Positions 1-6,571 of a stretch of 6,571 nt of DNA are shown here, piece by piece (the stretch's first letter is position 1; each line of letters opens with the position of its first letter). The notes under the pieces were generated by a model. That model was not told where the DNA came from. It did no database searches and was given only the letters and a program-made list of their open reading frames with translations. The position numbers were made by a program, and so were the translations under genes. Source of the stretch: Comamonadaceae bacterium. GTDB taxonomy: Bacteria > Pseudomonadota > Gammaproteobacteria > Burkholderiales > Burkholderiaceae_C. Location of the stretch: contig CANHBU010000106.1 of the NCBI GenBank assembly GCA_947458345.1, positions 1 through 6,571 on the forward strand. The letters are read 5' to 3'.

Positions 1-364
1 CGCCAATGTCGAGCAGGTCCATCGCCTGGCCGATCTGCGCGAGCAAAGGGCTGGCCTGCGTCTTTTTTTCCTCTCGAATATGCCCGAGCCGTTTGCCCGG
101 GCGATCGAGCAGCGGCACGACTTTTTGCGTCTGTTCGATGGTGGTGTTTTCTCCGGCGACGTCAAGTTGGGCAAGCCCGATCCAGCCATTTACAAGCTGC
201 TGGCCGATCGACACGGGCTCGACGCACAGCGCACCTGGTTTGTCGATGACAACCGTGCCAATGTCGAAGCGGCCAGCGCCTTGGGCTGGCAGGCGCTGCA
301 TTTGCCTGCGCCCGAGCACTTGCCGCCTGCCATCGATGCGGTGTTGTCGGCCGCTGACCGTTGA
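1..364 (+). CDS. HAD-superfamily phosphatase, C-terminal part (5' end outside window)
   Basis: The reading frame is open from base 2 to a TGA at 362-364, giving 120 C-terminal residues; the start lies upstream of the window. Three of the four HAD phosphatase motifs are visible. Motif II is the Ser-Asn of FFLSN (visible residues 22-26). The motif III lysine is in VKLGKPDP (about 54-61). Motif IV is the acidic pair of FVDDNRAN (80-87). The motif I nucleophile Asp and the cap domain would be upstream. This arrangement fits subfamily IA proteins such as YihX, which dephosphorylates sugar phosphates in the cytoplasm, but the substrate cannot be read from this part. An internal ATG at base 80 falls inside motif II and is not a real start. 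The gene is probably a housekeeping neighbour and not part of the copper operon, because a 136-base gap follows. Confidence 0.85.
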   Translation, partial: ANVEQVHRLADLREQRAGLRLFFLSNMPEPFARAIEQRHDFLRLFDGGVFSGDVKLGKPDPAIYKLLADRHGLDAQRTWFVDDNRANVEAASALGWQALHLPAPEHLPPAIDAVLSAADR

Positions 365-375
365 GCGCTTGGCCC

Positions 376-408
376 ACCGATCCCCTGCGCTGAGTCGGGT
401 CGGTCTTT
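376..408 (+). terminator. weak candidate terminator after the HAD gene
   Basis: Bases 376-383 (ACCGATCC) can pair with 397-404 (GGGTCGGT) in eight pairs including one G-U, leaving a 13-base loop. Only CTTT follows, so the U-tract is poor. It lies 12 bases after the HAD stop codon, the right place for a terminator, but it is weak. Confidence 0.3.
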
Positions 409-419
409 GGGCGTATCAT
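390..419 (+). promoter_or_regulatory. tentative sigma-70-like promoter for the copper operon
   Basis: TATCAT at 414-419 matches the -10 consensus at four of six positions. CTGAGT at 390-395 is a poor -35 element, 18 bases upstream. A 10-bp perfect palindrome, CGCTTAAGCG (431-440), lies just downstream where an operator could sit. Some promoter is expected in the 365-500 gap, but this choice is a guess from sequence alone. No recognisable CueR or CopR/CusR box was found. Confidence 0.25.
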
Positions 420-486
420 CTTCCTAGCGGCGCTTAAGCGATTGGTCGGTGCTTGGCAATGCCGGCTGCCAAAAAGCGCTGCCCTC

Positions 487-490
487 AGGA
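487..490 (+). promoter_or_regulatory. ribosome binding site that sets the start at 501
   Basis: AGGA lies 10 bases before the ATG at 501. It favours this start over an in-frame upstream alternative at 453, which would add 16 non-hydrophobic residues ahead of the signal peptide. Confidence 0.5.
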
Positions 491-500
491 TTTTGTGTCG

Positions 501-833
501 ATGCGTCGTATCACCCTTTGGCTCTTGCTTGCTTTGCTGCCCATGCGCTTGTGGGCGCAGGTCTGGATGCCTGCGCAGCATCCTGCTGCCGAGCAAGCCG
601 CGCCTGCTGCGCAGCCTTGCCATCACGCCGATGCTTCCGAGTTGCCGATGGCCGCACACGATGGCGCGGCTTGCGCCGACTGCGCCGCTTGCGATCTGTG
701 CCATCAAAGCGCATCCCTGCAGTTCTTTGCCTGGCCCCTGGCCCAGGCTTGGCCTCAGGGGCTGCCCGACTGGCTGACGCCGGGCCATCCGGCCCGCCAT
801 TGGCCGCCTCCGATCGAACCCCCTCGCGCCTGA
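501..833 (+). CDS. small exported Cys/His-rich metal-binding protein, CzcI/DUF2946/CopL-like
   Basis: This encodes 110 residues. Residues 1-19 form a Sec signal peptide: MRR, a run of Leu, then a likely cut after LWA. The mature part has C40-H41-H42, H53, and a cluster C58-x2-C61-x2-C64-x2-C67-H68, a plausible soft-metal site for Cu(I) or a similar ion. The C-terminal part is rich in Pro and Trp and ends in PPRA. Small proteins of this build (CzcI, CopL, DUF2946 families) often lead heavy-metal resistance operons and are thought to bind or sense periplasmic metal; membership of one named family is uncertain. The stop is 106 bases before the next gene on the same strand, so cotranscription is likely. 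The ATG at 501 was chosen because it has a ribosome binding site and opens directly onto the signal peptide. Confidence 0.7.
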   Translation: MRRITLWLLLALLPMRLWAQVWMPAQHPAAEQAAPAAQPCHHADASELPMAAHDGAACADCAACDLCHQSASLQFFAWPLAQAWPQGLPDWLTPGHPARHWPPPIEPPRA

Positions 834-834
834 A

Positions 835-848
835 CACAAGGCCTTGTG
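835..848. repeat. perfect 14-bp palindrome directly after a stop codon
   Basis: CACAAGGCCTTGTG equals its own reverse complement. It begins one base after the TGA of the small Cys/His protein gene and lies 91 bases before the start of the TolC-like gene. With no spacer it is a better candidate for a dimeric protein-binding site than for an RNA hairpin. No known operator was recognised. Confidence 0.6.
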
Positions 849-908
849 GTGTGTGGCCCTCCTGCCGGTGCAGATCGGTTGGCTGGGCTCTTTGGGTTTG
901 CGTCTTGG

Positions 909-931
909 GTGGGCCGTTGGGCCCGCGGAGG
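909..931 (+). promoter_or_regulatory. ribosome binding site at 927-931 with adjacent small hairpin
   Basis: GGAGG at 927-931 lies eight bases before the ATG at 940 and is the strongest argument for that start. Just ahead, GGGCC (911-915) can pair with GGCCC (920-924) around a GTTG loop. Two further pairs, one a wobble, extend it to 909-926. This hairpin abuts the ribosome binding site and could affect translation, but it is short. Confidence 0.6.
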
Positions 932-939
932 ATCCCTAC

Positions 940-2223
940 ATGAACAAGTTTGTGTGCGCGGCGCGCCGCCTCGTGCGCTCGACGCTGGCATGCGCTGCGG
1001 CTCTGGTTTTGACGCCCGCGGTCTGGGCGCAGGGCCATCACGGTCATCAGGAGCCGGCGCCAGCCGCGCAGGATGCCGCCTCATTGCTCGAGCGATGGCG
1101 GCGGGCCAATGAGGCCGTGGGTCAGTTTCCACGAGGCCATGCCGATGTGCTGCGTTGGGAGCAGGCGCGTCAGGAGAAAGAGCCGACCGATTCGGCTGCT
1201 CGCGGCGGCGCGCTTGGCCGCGAGCGGGCGGTGGAGCTGGCCTTGCGTGATGCACCGGCTTGGCTGGCACGGCCTGGCCTGAGCGCCTTCGAGCACGCTG
1301 GGCTGCGGCGCCAGGTTCGCGAGCGGGCCATTGAAGTGGAGCGGGCCTGGGTTGATGCGGTCATCAGCCGGCAGGCTCTGGCGCACAGCCGCCAGTCCTT
1401 GGAGGCGGCCGAACTCGGCGCTGAATTGGCACGCCGCATGCGCGAGGTCGGTCACTGGAGCCGCGCCCGCGCGTTGCAGGAGGAGCTGCCGCTTTGGCAA
1501 GCCCGCTCGCGCCAGGTGCAAGCTGAGCGCGCGGCTGCGCAGGCGCTCGGGCGTCTTTGGCAGCACGTGGGCGCGGCCCTGAGTCTGCAGGAGCTGGCCG
1601 CGCAGCTGCCGCAGGACTGGGCCGAGCCTTTGCCACCGCCCGGCGCAGTGCTCGATGCCTTGCAGCAGCAGGCTCTGCAAGCCCATCCGCACTGGGCCAT
1701 TGAGGCGGCAAATGCGCAGCGTCTGATCGCTGCTGTGGGCGATGCGCAGCTGAGCCAGGCGCGCCAAAGCGTCGAGCAGGCACTGCGCGATCGCGGCCCT
1801 TTGGACGCTGGCCAGCTCGATCCAAGACGTGACCGGCTCAACCACGCTCAGCATGAGGCGCTGCAAGCGAGCGCCGCTGCCGATCGCCTGCAGCGTCAGG
1901 TGCTGTCACAAGTGGCGATGGCCCATGCCGCTTATGGCGTCGCCCACGGGCAGGCCACGACGGTTCAGACCCAGTTGCTTGAACTGGCCAGGCGGTGGGA
2001 GCAGGAGACGCTGCTGCGCTACAACGGCATGCTCAGCAGCACCTGGCAGTTGCTTGCCAGCGCCAGAGGGCGCATAGAGGCCGTCGACGCGCTGTTGCAA
2101 GCCCGACGCCAGGCCTGGCATGCGCACCTGGATTTGCAGGCCGTGCTGTCGGGTCTGCCCTACAGCGGCGGCATGGCCGCTTCAGCGGCTTTGGGCCCCA
2201 CCCTTTCTTCAGCAGGACATTGA
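940..2223 (+). CDS. TolC-family-like protein, apparently without barrel strands
   Basis: This encodes 427 residues. Residues 1-30 are a Sec signal peptide ending VWA, followed by a His-rich mature start, QGHHGH. The rest is almost all predicted long helix rich in Ala, Gln, Arg and Leu, with the TolC two-repeat pattern. Repeat one runs through ERAVELALRDAP (95-106), the long helix from about 120 to 215, and a Pro-rich break near 230-237. Repeat two starts at QAHPHW (247-252) and ends in a helix containing LLRYNGMLSS (358-367). TolC-family proteins form trimeric outer-membrane ducts for efflux pumps. Here the segments that usually hold the beta-strands (about 105-120 and 266-298) look far too short, so a channel role is uncertain. 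The family call rests on helix pattern and on association with copper oxidase genes. An in-frame TTG at 844 was rejected as start because it has no signal peptide or ribosome binding site. The stop is two bases before the oxidase ATG, implying translational coupling. Confidence 0.75.
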   Translation: MNKFVCAARRLVRSTLACAAALVLTPAVWAQGHHGHQEPAPAAQDAASLLERWRRANEAVGQFPRGHADVLRWEQARQEKEPTDSAARGGALGRERAVELALRDAPAWLARPGLSAFEHAGLRRQVRERAIEVERAWVDAVISRQALAHSRQSLEAAELGAELARRMREVGHWSRARALQEELPLWQARSRQVQAERAAAQALGRLWQHVGAALSLQELAAQLPQDWAEPLPPPGAVLDALQQQALQAHPHWAIEAANAQRLIAAVGDAQLSQARQSVEQALRDRGPLDAGQLDPRRDRLNHAQHEALQASAAADRLQRQVLSQVAMAHAAYGVAHGQATTVQTQLLELARRWEQETLLRYNGMLSSTWQLLASARGRIEAVDALLQARRQAWHAHLDLQAVLSGLPYSGGMAASAALGPTLSSAGH

Positions 2224-2225
2224 CC

Positions 2226-3611
2226 ATGGAACGCAGAGATTTTTTTCGCATGGCGGTGGCCGGTGCATCGGTCGCGGCGGTCAGCAGGCCAGCGCTGGCC
2301 GGATTACCCCAGCCGGTGATGCGCAGCAGTGCCGACACCGCCGCACCCTGGCTGCCTCCAGGTGTCACGGGTGCAGGTCGGCCTTACCGACCGGTGGTCA
2401 CGCTCAACGGCTGGAGCCTGCCCTTTCGCATGAAAGATGGCGTCAAGGAGTTCCACCTGGTGGCCGAGCCGGTGGTGCGAGAAATGGCGCCCGGCTTTCA
2501 CGTCAATATGTGGGGCTACAACGGGCAGAGCCCGGGCCCAACCCTTGAGGTGGTGGAAGGCGATCGGGTGCGGATCTTCGTGACCAACCGCCTGCCCGAG
2601 CACACCACGATCCACTGGCATGGCCAGCGCCTGCCCAACGGCATGGATGGGGTCGGCGGCCTCAACCAAAAGCAAATTCCGGCTGGCAAGACCTATGTGT
2701 ACGAATTCACGGCCCGTCGCCCGGGCACCTTCATGTACCACCCGCATGCCGATGAGATGACGCAAATGGCCATGGGCATGATGGGTCTGTGGATCACGCA
2801 TCCGCGCCAGGCGCATCCCGAGATCGCCGACGTCGATCGCGACTATGCTTTTTTGATCAACGCCTTTGACATCGATCCGGGCAGCTACACGCCCAAGGTC
2901 AACACCATGCTCGACTTCAACATTTGGAGCTGGAACAGCCGGGTGTTTCCGGGCATCAGCCCTTTGGTGGCCCGTCTGGGCGATCGGGTGCGGGTTCGCT
3001 TTGGCAATCTGACCATGACCAACCACCCGATCCATGTCCACGGCATCGAATTTGAAGTCACGGGTACCGACGGCGGGCCGGTGCCCAAGACGGCGCGCTG
3101 GCCCGAGGTCACCACCGATGTGGCCGTGGGGCAGATGCGGCAGATCGAGTTCATCGCCGATGAGCCGGGCGACTGGGCCATGCACTGCCACAAGAGCCAC
3201 CACACCATGGGTGCTATGGGCCATGATGTGCCGACCTTGATCGGTGTGGACCATCGAGGCTTGGTCAAGCGCATCCAAAAGCTCATCCCCGACTACATGC
3301 TCATGGGTGAGCGCGGCATGGCCGACATGGGCGAGATGGAAATGGAGCTGCCCGAAAACACCGCGCCGATGATGACGGGCACCGGCCCCTACGGTGCCAT
3401 TGAGATGGGTGGCATGTTCACCACGCTCAAGGTCAGGGCCGATCTCAAGCCCGACGACTACAGCGACCCGCCCTGGTACGCGCAGCCGCCGGGTACCCAG
3501 TCTTTCGAGTACGCCGGGCCCGAGCCTGCTGGGGCTGCATCTGCAGCCCCAGCAGTGCCGGCGACGCCAGCGGCCAGCGTGCGCAAACCCAACGGGCATG
3601 GTGCCCACTGA
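2226..3611 (+). CDS. Tat-exported two-domain multicopper oxidase (copper oxidase)
   Basis: This encodes 461 residues. The start has a twin-arginine signal (ERRDFFRM, then a hydrophobic stretch to about A25), so it is probably exported folded to the periplasm. All four copper motifs are present: H130-W-H132-G, H172-P-H174, H267-P-I-H270-V-H272-G, and H320-C321-H322-x3-H326-x4-M331. By family rules the type-1 copper is held by H267, C321, H326 and M331; type 2 by H130 and H270; type 3 by the other six His. Only about 90 residues separate motifs 2 and 3, too few for a middle domain, so this is a two-domain enzyme with type-1 copper only in domain 2 (the small-laccase, type B layout). Met-rich stretches follow motif 2 (five Met in 178-186) and motif 4 (ten Met in 358-397), and a Pro/Ala tail ends in His. 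The likely role is oxidation of Cu(I) to Cu(II) with O2; a laccase activity is possible. The ribosome binding site AGGA (2214-2217) lies inside the end of the preceding gene. Confidence 0.93.
   Translation: MERRDFFRMAVAGASVAAVSRPALAGLPQPVMRSSADTAAPWLPPGVTGAGRPYRPVVTLNGWSLPFRMKDGVKEFHLVAEPVVREMAPGFHVNMWGYNGQSPGPTLEVVEGDRVRIFVTNRLPEHTTIHWHGQRLPNGMDGVGGLNQKQIPAGKTYVYEFTARRPGTFMYHPHADEMTQMAMGMMGLWITHPRQAHPEIADVDRDYAFLINAFDIDPGSYTPKVNTMLDFNIWSWNSRVFPGISPLVARLGDRVRVRFGNLTMTNHPIHVHGIEFEVTGTDGGPVPKTARWPEVTTDVAVGQMRQIEFIADEPGDWAMHCHKSHHTMGAMGHDVPTLIGVDHRGLVKRIQKLIPDYMLMGERGMADMGEMEMELPENTAPMMTGTGPYGAIEMGGMFTTLKVRADLKPDDYSDPPWYAQPPGTQSFEYAGPEPAGAASAAPAVPATPAASVRKPNGHGAH
2559..2573 (+). repeat. 15-base direct repeat, copy 1 (copy 2 at 2979-2993)
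   Basis: GGCGATCGGGTGCGG occurs identically at 2559-2573 and 2979-2993, both in the oxidase gene. The copies encode the matching GDRVR strand that precedes the HWHG motif in domain 1 and the HPIHVHG motif in domain 2. This is the DNA trace of two homologous cupredoxin domains and probably not an independent element. Confidence 0.8.
3526..3555. repeat. perfect 14-bp inverted repeat with 2-base spacer
   Basis: Bases 3526-3539 (CTGCTGGGGCTGCA) are the exact reverse complement of 3542-3555, with TC between. In RNA this gives a very stable hairpin with a four-base loop. It lies in the codons for the Pro/Ala-rich tail of the oxidase, about 55 bases before the stop. No U-run follows, so it is not a standard terminator. 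Confidence 0.85.
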
Positions 3612-3617
3612 ATCAAC

Positions 3618-3622
3618 AGGAG
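3618..3622 (+). promoter_or_regulatory. ribosome binding site that sets the start at 3629
   Basis: AGGAG ends six bases before the ATG at 3629. A TTG one codon earlier (3626) would leave only three bases of spacing, so the ATG is preferred. Confidence 0.7.
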
Positions 3623-3628
3623 CCTTTG

Positions 3629-4123
3629 ATGAGTTCAAGCCAAACCAAGATGTGGCTGGCCGGCCTGGCCGCAGCGCTTTTGATCGGGACGCCAGCGCGA
3701 GCCCATACGGCCCATGGCGGCAGCAAAGCCGCCGCAGCACAGGCCGAGCAAAAAGACTGGGGCATCGCCGGTGACCCCAAGCGGGTTGCGCGCACGATCG
3801 AGATCCGCATGGGCGATGACATGCGCTTTGCGCCTGAGCGCCTGGAGGTCAAGCTGGGCGAAACGATCCGGCTGGTGGCCTTGAACCGGGGTCGTGTGAT
3901 GCACGAGATCGTCATCGGCACGCCCCAGGAGTTGCGCACCCATGCCGAGATGATGCGCAAGCACCCTAATATGGAGCACGATGAGCCCTATATGGCCCAT
4001 GTCAGCCCGGGCAAAAGGGGGCAGATCGTCTGGACCTTCAACCGGGCAGGTGAGTTCGAATTCGCCTGCCTGATCCCGGGTCACTTCGAGGCTGGCATGA
4101 TTGGACGCATCGTTGTTCGGTAA
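3629..4123 (+). CDS. periplasmic cupredoxin (blue-copper, plastocyanin-like protein)
   Basis: This encodes 164 residues. Residues 1-25 are a Sec signal peptide ending ARA; the predicted mature protein begins with His (HTAH). A single cupredoxin domain covers about residues 50-164. Its type-1 copper ligands are clear: H92 in VMHE, then C147, H152 and M157 in ACLIPGHFEAGM. Between H92 and C147 is an insert rich in Met and His (about 105-125: AEMMRKHPNMEHD) that could bind extra copper. Proteins of this kind carry electrons or copper in the periplasm. Placed 17 bases after the oxidase gene, it is a natural redox or copper partner for that enzyme, although this is inferred from position. The TAA stop overlaps the ribosome binding site of the next gene. 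Confidence 0.9.
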   Translation: MSSSQTKMWLAGLAAALLIGTPARAHTAHGGSKAAAAQAEQKDWGIAGDPKRVARTIEIRMGDDMRFAPERLEVKLGETIRLVALNRGRVMHEIVIGTPQELRTHAEMMRKHPNMEHDEPYMAHVSPGKRGQIVWTFNRAGEFEFACLIPGHFEAGMIGRIVVR

Positions 4124-4128
4124 GGAGG
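4122..4128 (+). promoter_or_regulatory. strong ribosome binding site overlapping the preceding stop codon
   Basis: AAGGAGG is a full anti-16S match four bases before the ATG at 4133. Its first two A bases belong to the TAA of the cupredoxin gene, suggesting tight translational coupling. Confidence 0.75.
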
Positions 4129-4132
4129 CACC

Positions 4133-4870
4133 ATGAAAAGACGCCCCGCCCTGCTGGCCCTGGCCGGCGCCCTGGCCAGTTCCGCTTTGTGGGCTCAGGC
4201 CCCCAAGACTGCGGTCAAGCCTGCGCTCGAAGTCTGGAAGGATCCCAATTGCGGTTGCTGCCAGCTCTGGGTCGAGCATTTGCAGGACCACGGCTTTGAG
4301 GTCAAAGTCCACGATGTGGGCAACACCGCCGTGCGCAAGCGCCTGGGCTTGCCCGAGCGCCTAGGTTCGTGTCATACCGCCACCGTGGCCGGCTATGTGA
4401 TCGAAGGGCATGTCCCGGCCGCCGATATCTTGCGACTGCTCCGGCAAAAGCCTCAGGCCCTGGGACTGGCTGTGCCGGGCATGCCCATTGGCAGCCCCGG
4501 CATGGATGGCGAGGTCTACAAAGGCCGCCGCGACGCTTACGAGGTCTTGCTCGTGCAGCGCGACGGCGCCACCCGCACCTTTACCCGCTACCCGGGCGTG
4601 CAGCAGCGGGTATCGGCACAGTCGGTCAGCGACGGCGCAGCGCTACCTTGGACCCTGGCCGAGGTCAGGCGGGTCGATGCATCGAGCCGCAAAGTTTCCT
4701 TGCGACACGAAGAAATCAAAAACCTCGACATGCCGCCGATGACCATGGTCTTTCAGGTGCGCGACGGCGTCTCGCTCGACGGCCTGCGTGTGGGGCAGCG
4801 CATTCGCTTTCAAGCCGTGCAGGACAAGGGCGCTTACTGGGTGGTGGCCTGGCAGGCTGCTACGGTGTAG
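4133..4870 (+). CDS. DUF411 domain fused to a CusF-like copper-binding domain, exported
   Basis: This encodes 245 residues. Residues 1-21 are a Sec signal peptide (cut after LWA). The DUF411 domain spans about 31-155. It has VWKDPNCGCCQLW with C40, C42 and C43, then SCHTA with C80-H81, GYVIEGHVPAADI (87-99), and GLAVPGMPIGSPGMDG (111-126). DUF411 proteins are thioredoxin-like in their CxCC region and are common in copper and silver clusters; their exact activity is not settled. After a linker of about 20 residues, a CusF-like domain covers about 176-243. CusF binds Cu(I)/Ag(I) through His, Trp, Met and Met with spacing 8, 3, 2. Here H192, M200, M203 and M205 have exactly that spacing, with Met at the Trp position. 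The protein likely holds or delivers periplasmic Cu(I). DUF411 alone is usually about 150 residues and CusF about 110, so this is a fusion. It is the last gene before the terminator. Confidence 0.9.
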   Translation: MKRRPALLALAGALASSALWAQAPKTAVKPALEVWKDPNCGCCQLWVEHLQDHGFEVKVHDVGNTAVRKRLGLPERLGSCHTATVAGYVIEGHVPAADILRLLRQKPQALGLAVPGMPIGSPGMDGEVYKGRRDAYEVLLVQRDGATRTFTRYPGVQQRVSAQSVSDGAALPWTLAEVRRVDASSRKVSLRHEEIKNLDMPPMTMVFQVRDGVSLDGLRVGQRIRFQAVQDKGAYWVVAWQAATV

Positions 4871-4990
4871 CGCTTGGCTCGACCCTTCAGGCTCGGCATC
4901 GAGGAAGACATTTTTTCGTTTTGGTCGCAAGCTGCCTGCGCGGCAGGCGAGTTGATGGCCTTGTAACGTGGCCTTGTCGGGCTACTCAAG

Positions 4991-5027
4991 AAAAACCCCC
5001 TGCCAGTTGCCCGGCAGGGGGTTTTTT
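4991..5027. terminator. bidirectional rho-independent terminator between convergent genes
   Basis: CCCCCTGCC (4996-5004) pairs with GGCAGGGGG (5013-5021) around an eight-base loop. Six T follow on the + strand (5022-5027), and five A precede (4991-4995), giving a T-run on the - strand. It can therefore end both the copper operon (stop 121 bases upstream of the A-run) and groL (stop 45 bases from the T-run). Confidence 0.92.
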
Positions 5028-5071
5028 GATCGGGTCGAGGGCCCAAGCCCTCAGGCCAGACAGAGCGGCAA

Positions 5072-6571
<1,500 letters not shown>

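Noticed and set aside
162..839. Open frame of 225 codons on the - strand across the HAD end and the small Cys/His gene
   Set aside because: It spans two supported + strand genes and the gap between them, and its Arg/Pro/Ala-rich product is typical of antisense frames in high-GC DNA.
844..939. Upstream TTG start for the TolC-like protein adding 32 residues
   Set aside because: The extension has no ribosome binding site and would bury the clear signal peptide that begins at the ATG at 940 behind GGAGG.
985..1000. Possible lipoprotein Cys (C18, TLACAA) in the TolC-like protein
   Set aside because: Thr at -3 does not fit the lipobox, and the hydrophobic core of the signal continues past this Cys to a normal VWA cleavage site.
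2304..3740. Long open frame of 478 codons on the - strand opposite the oxidase and cupredoxin genes
   Set aside because: It is a GC-rich antisense shadow; the + strand encodes a complete multicopper oxidase with all ligands, and the antisense product shows no recognisable domain or ribosome binding site.
4934..4948. Second hairpin (GCCTGC-GCG-GCAGGC) after the copper operon as another terminator
   Set aside because: The stem is only six pairs and no T-run follows; the 4991-5027 element explains termination better.

Overview
The window looks like chromosomal DNA of a high-GC betaproteobacterium, most likely Burkholderiales and perhaps Comamonadaceae. The GroEL sequence with its Gly/Met tail, the codon usage and the types of copper genes all suggest this. 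The assignment is by recognition only; no search was run.

Layout. Bases 1-364 hold the 3' end of a HAD-superfamily phosphatase gene on the + strand. After a 136-base gap with a weak terminator-like hairpin, an apparent copper-handling operon of five + strand genes runs from 501 to 4870: (1) a 110-residue exported protein with a CxxCxxCxxCH cluster, resembling CzcI/DUF2946/CopL; (2) a TolC-family-like protein; (3) a Tat-exported two-domain multicopper oxidase; (4) a type-1 cupredoxin; (5) a fusion of a DUF411 domain with a CusF-like copper chaperone domain. A strong bidirectional terminator at about 4991-5027 separates this operon from a convergent groL (GroEL) gene. That gene occupies 5072-6571 on the - strand and loses its first 52 or so codons at the window edge.

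How the genes may work together. All five operon products carry export signals and four carry recognisable copper ligand sets. The simplest model is a periplasmic copper detoxification module. The oxidase converts Cu(I) to less toxic Cu(II). The cupredoxin shuttles electrons or copper. The DUF411-CusF fusion and the Cys/His protein bind or pass copper. The TolC-like protein acts as an outer-membrane or periplasmic partner. No cytoplasmic pump, RND transporter, P-type ATPase or metal regulator is present in the window.

Most notable points: the TolC-like protein seems to lack both of the segments that normally form the beta-barrel; the oxidase is the short two-domain type with a Met-rich C-terminal extension; DUF411 and CusF domains are fused in one protein, with the copper-contacting Trp of CusF replaced by Met; and a perfect 14-bp inverted repeat with a 2-base spacer lies in the 3' end of the oxidase gene.
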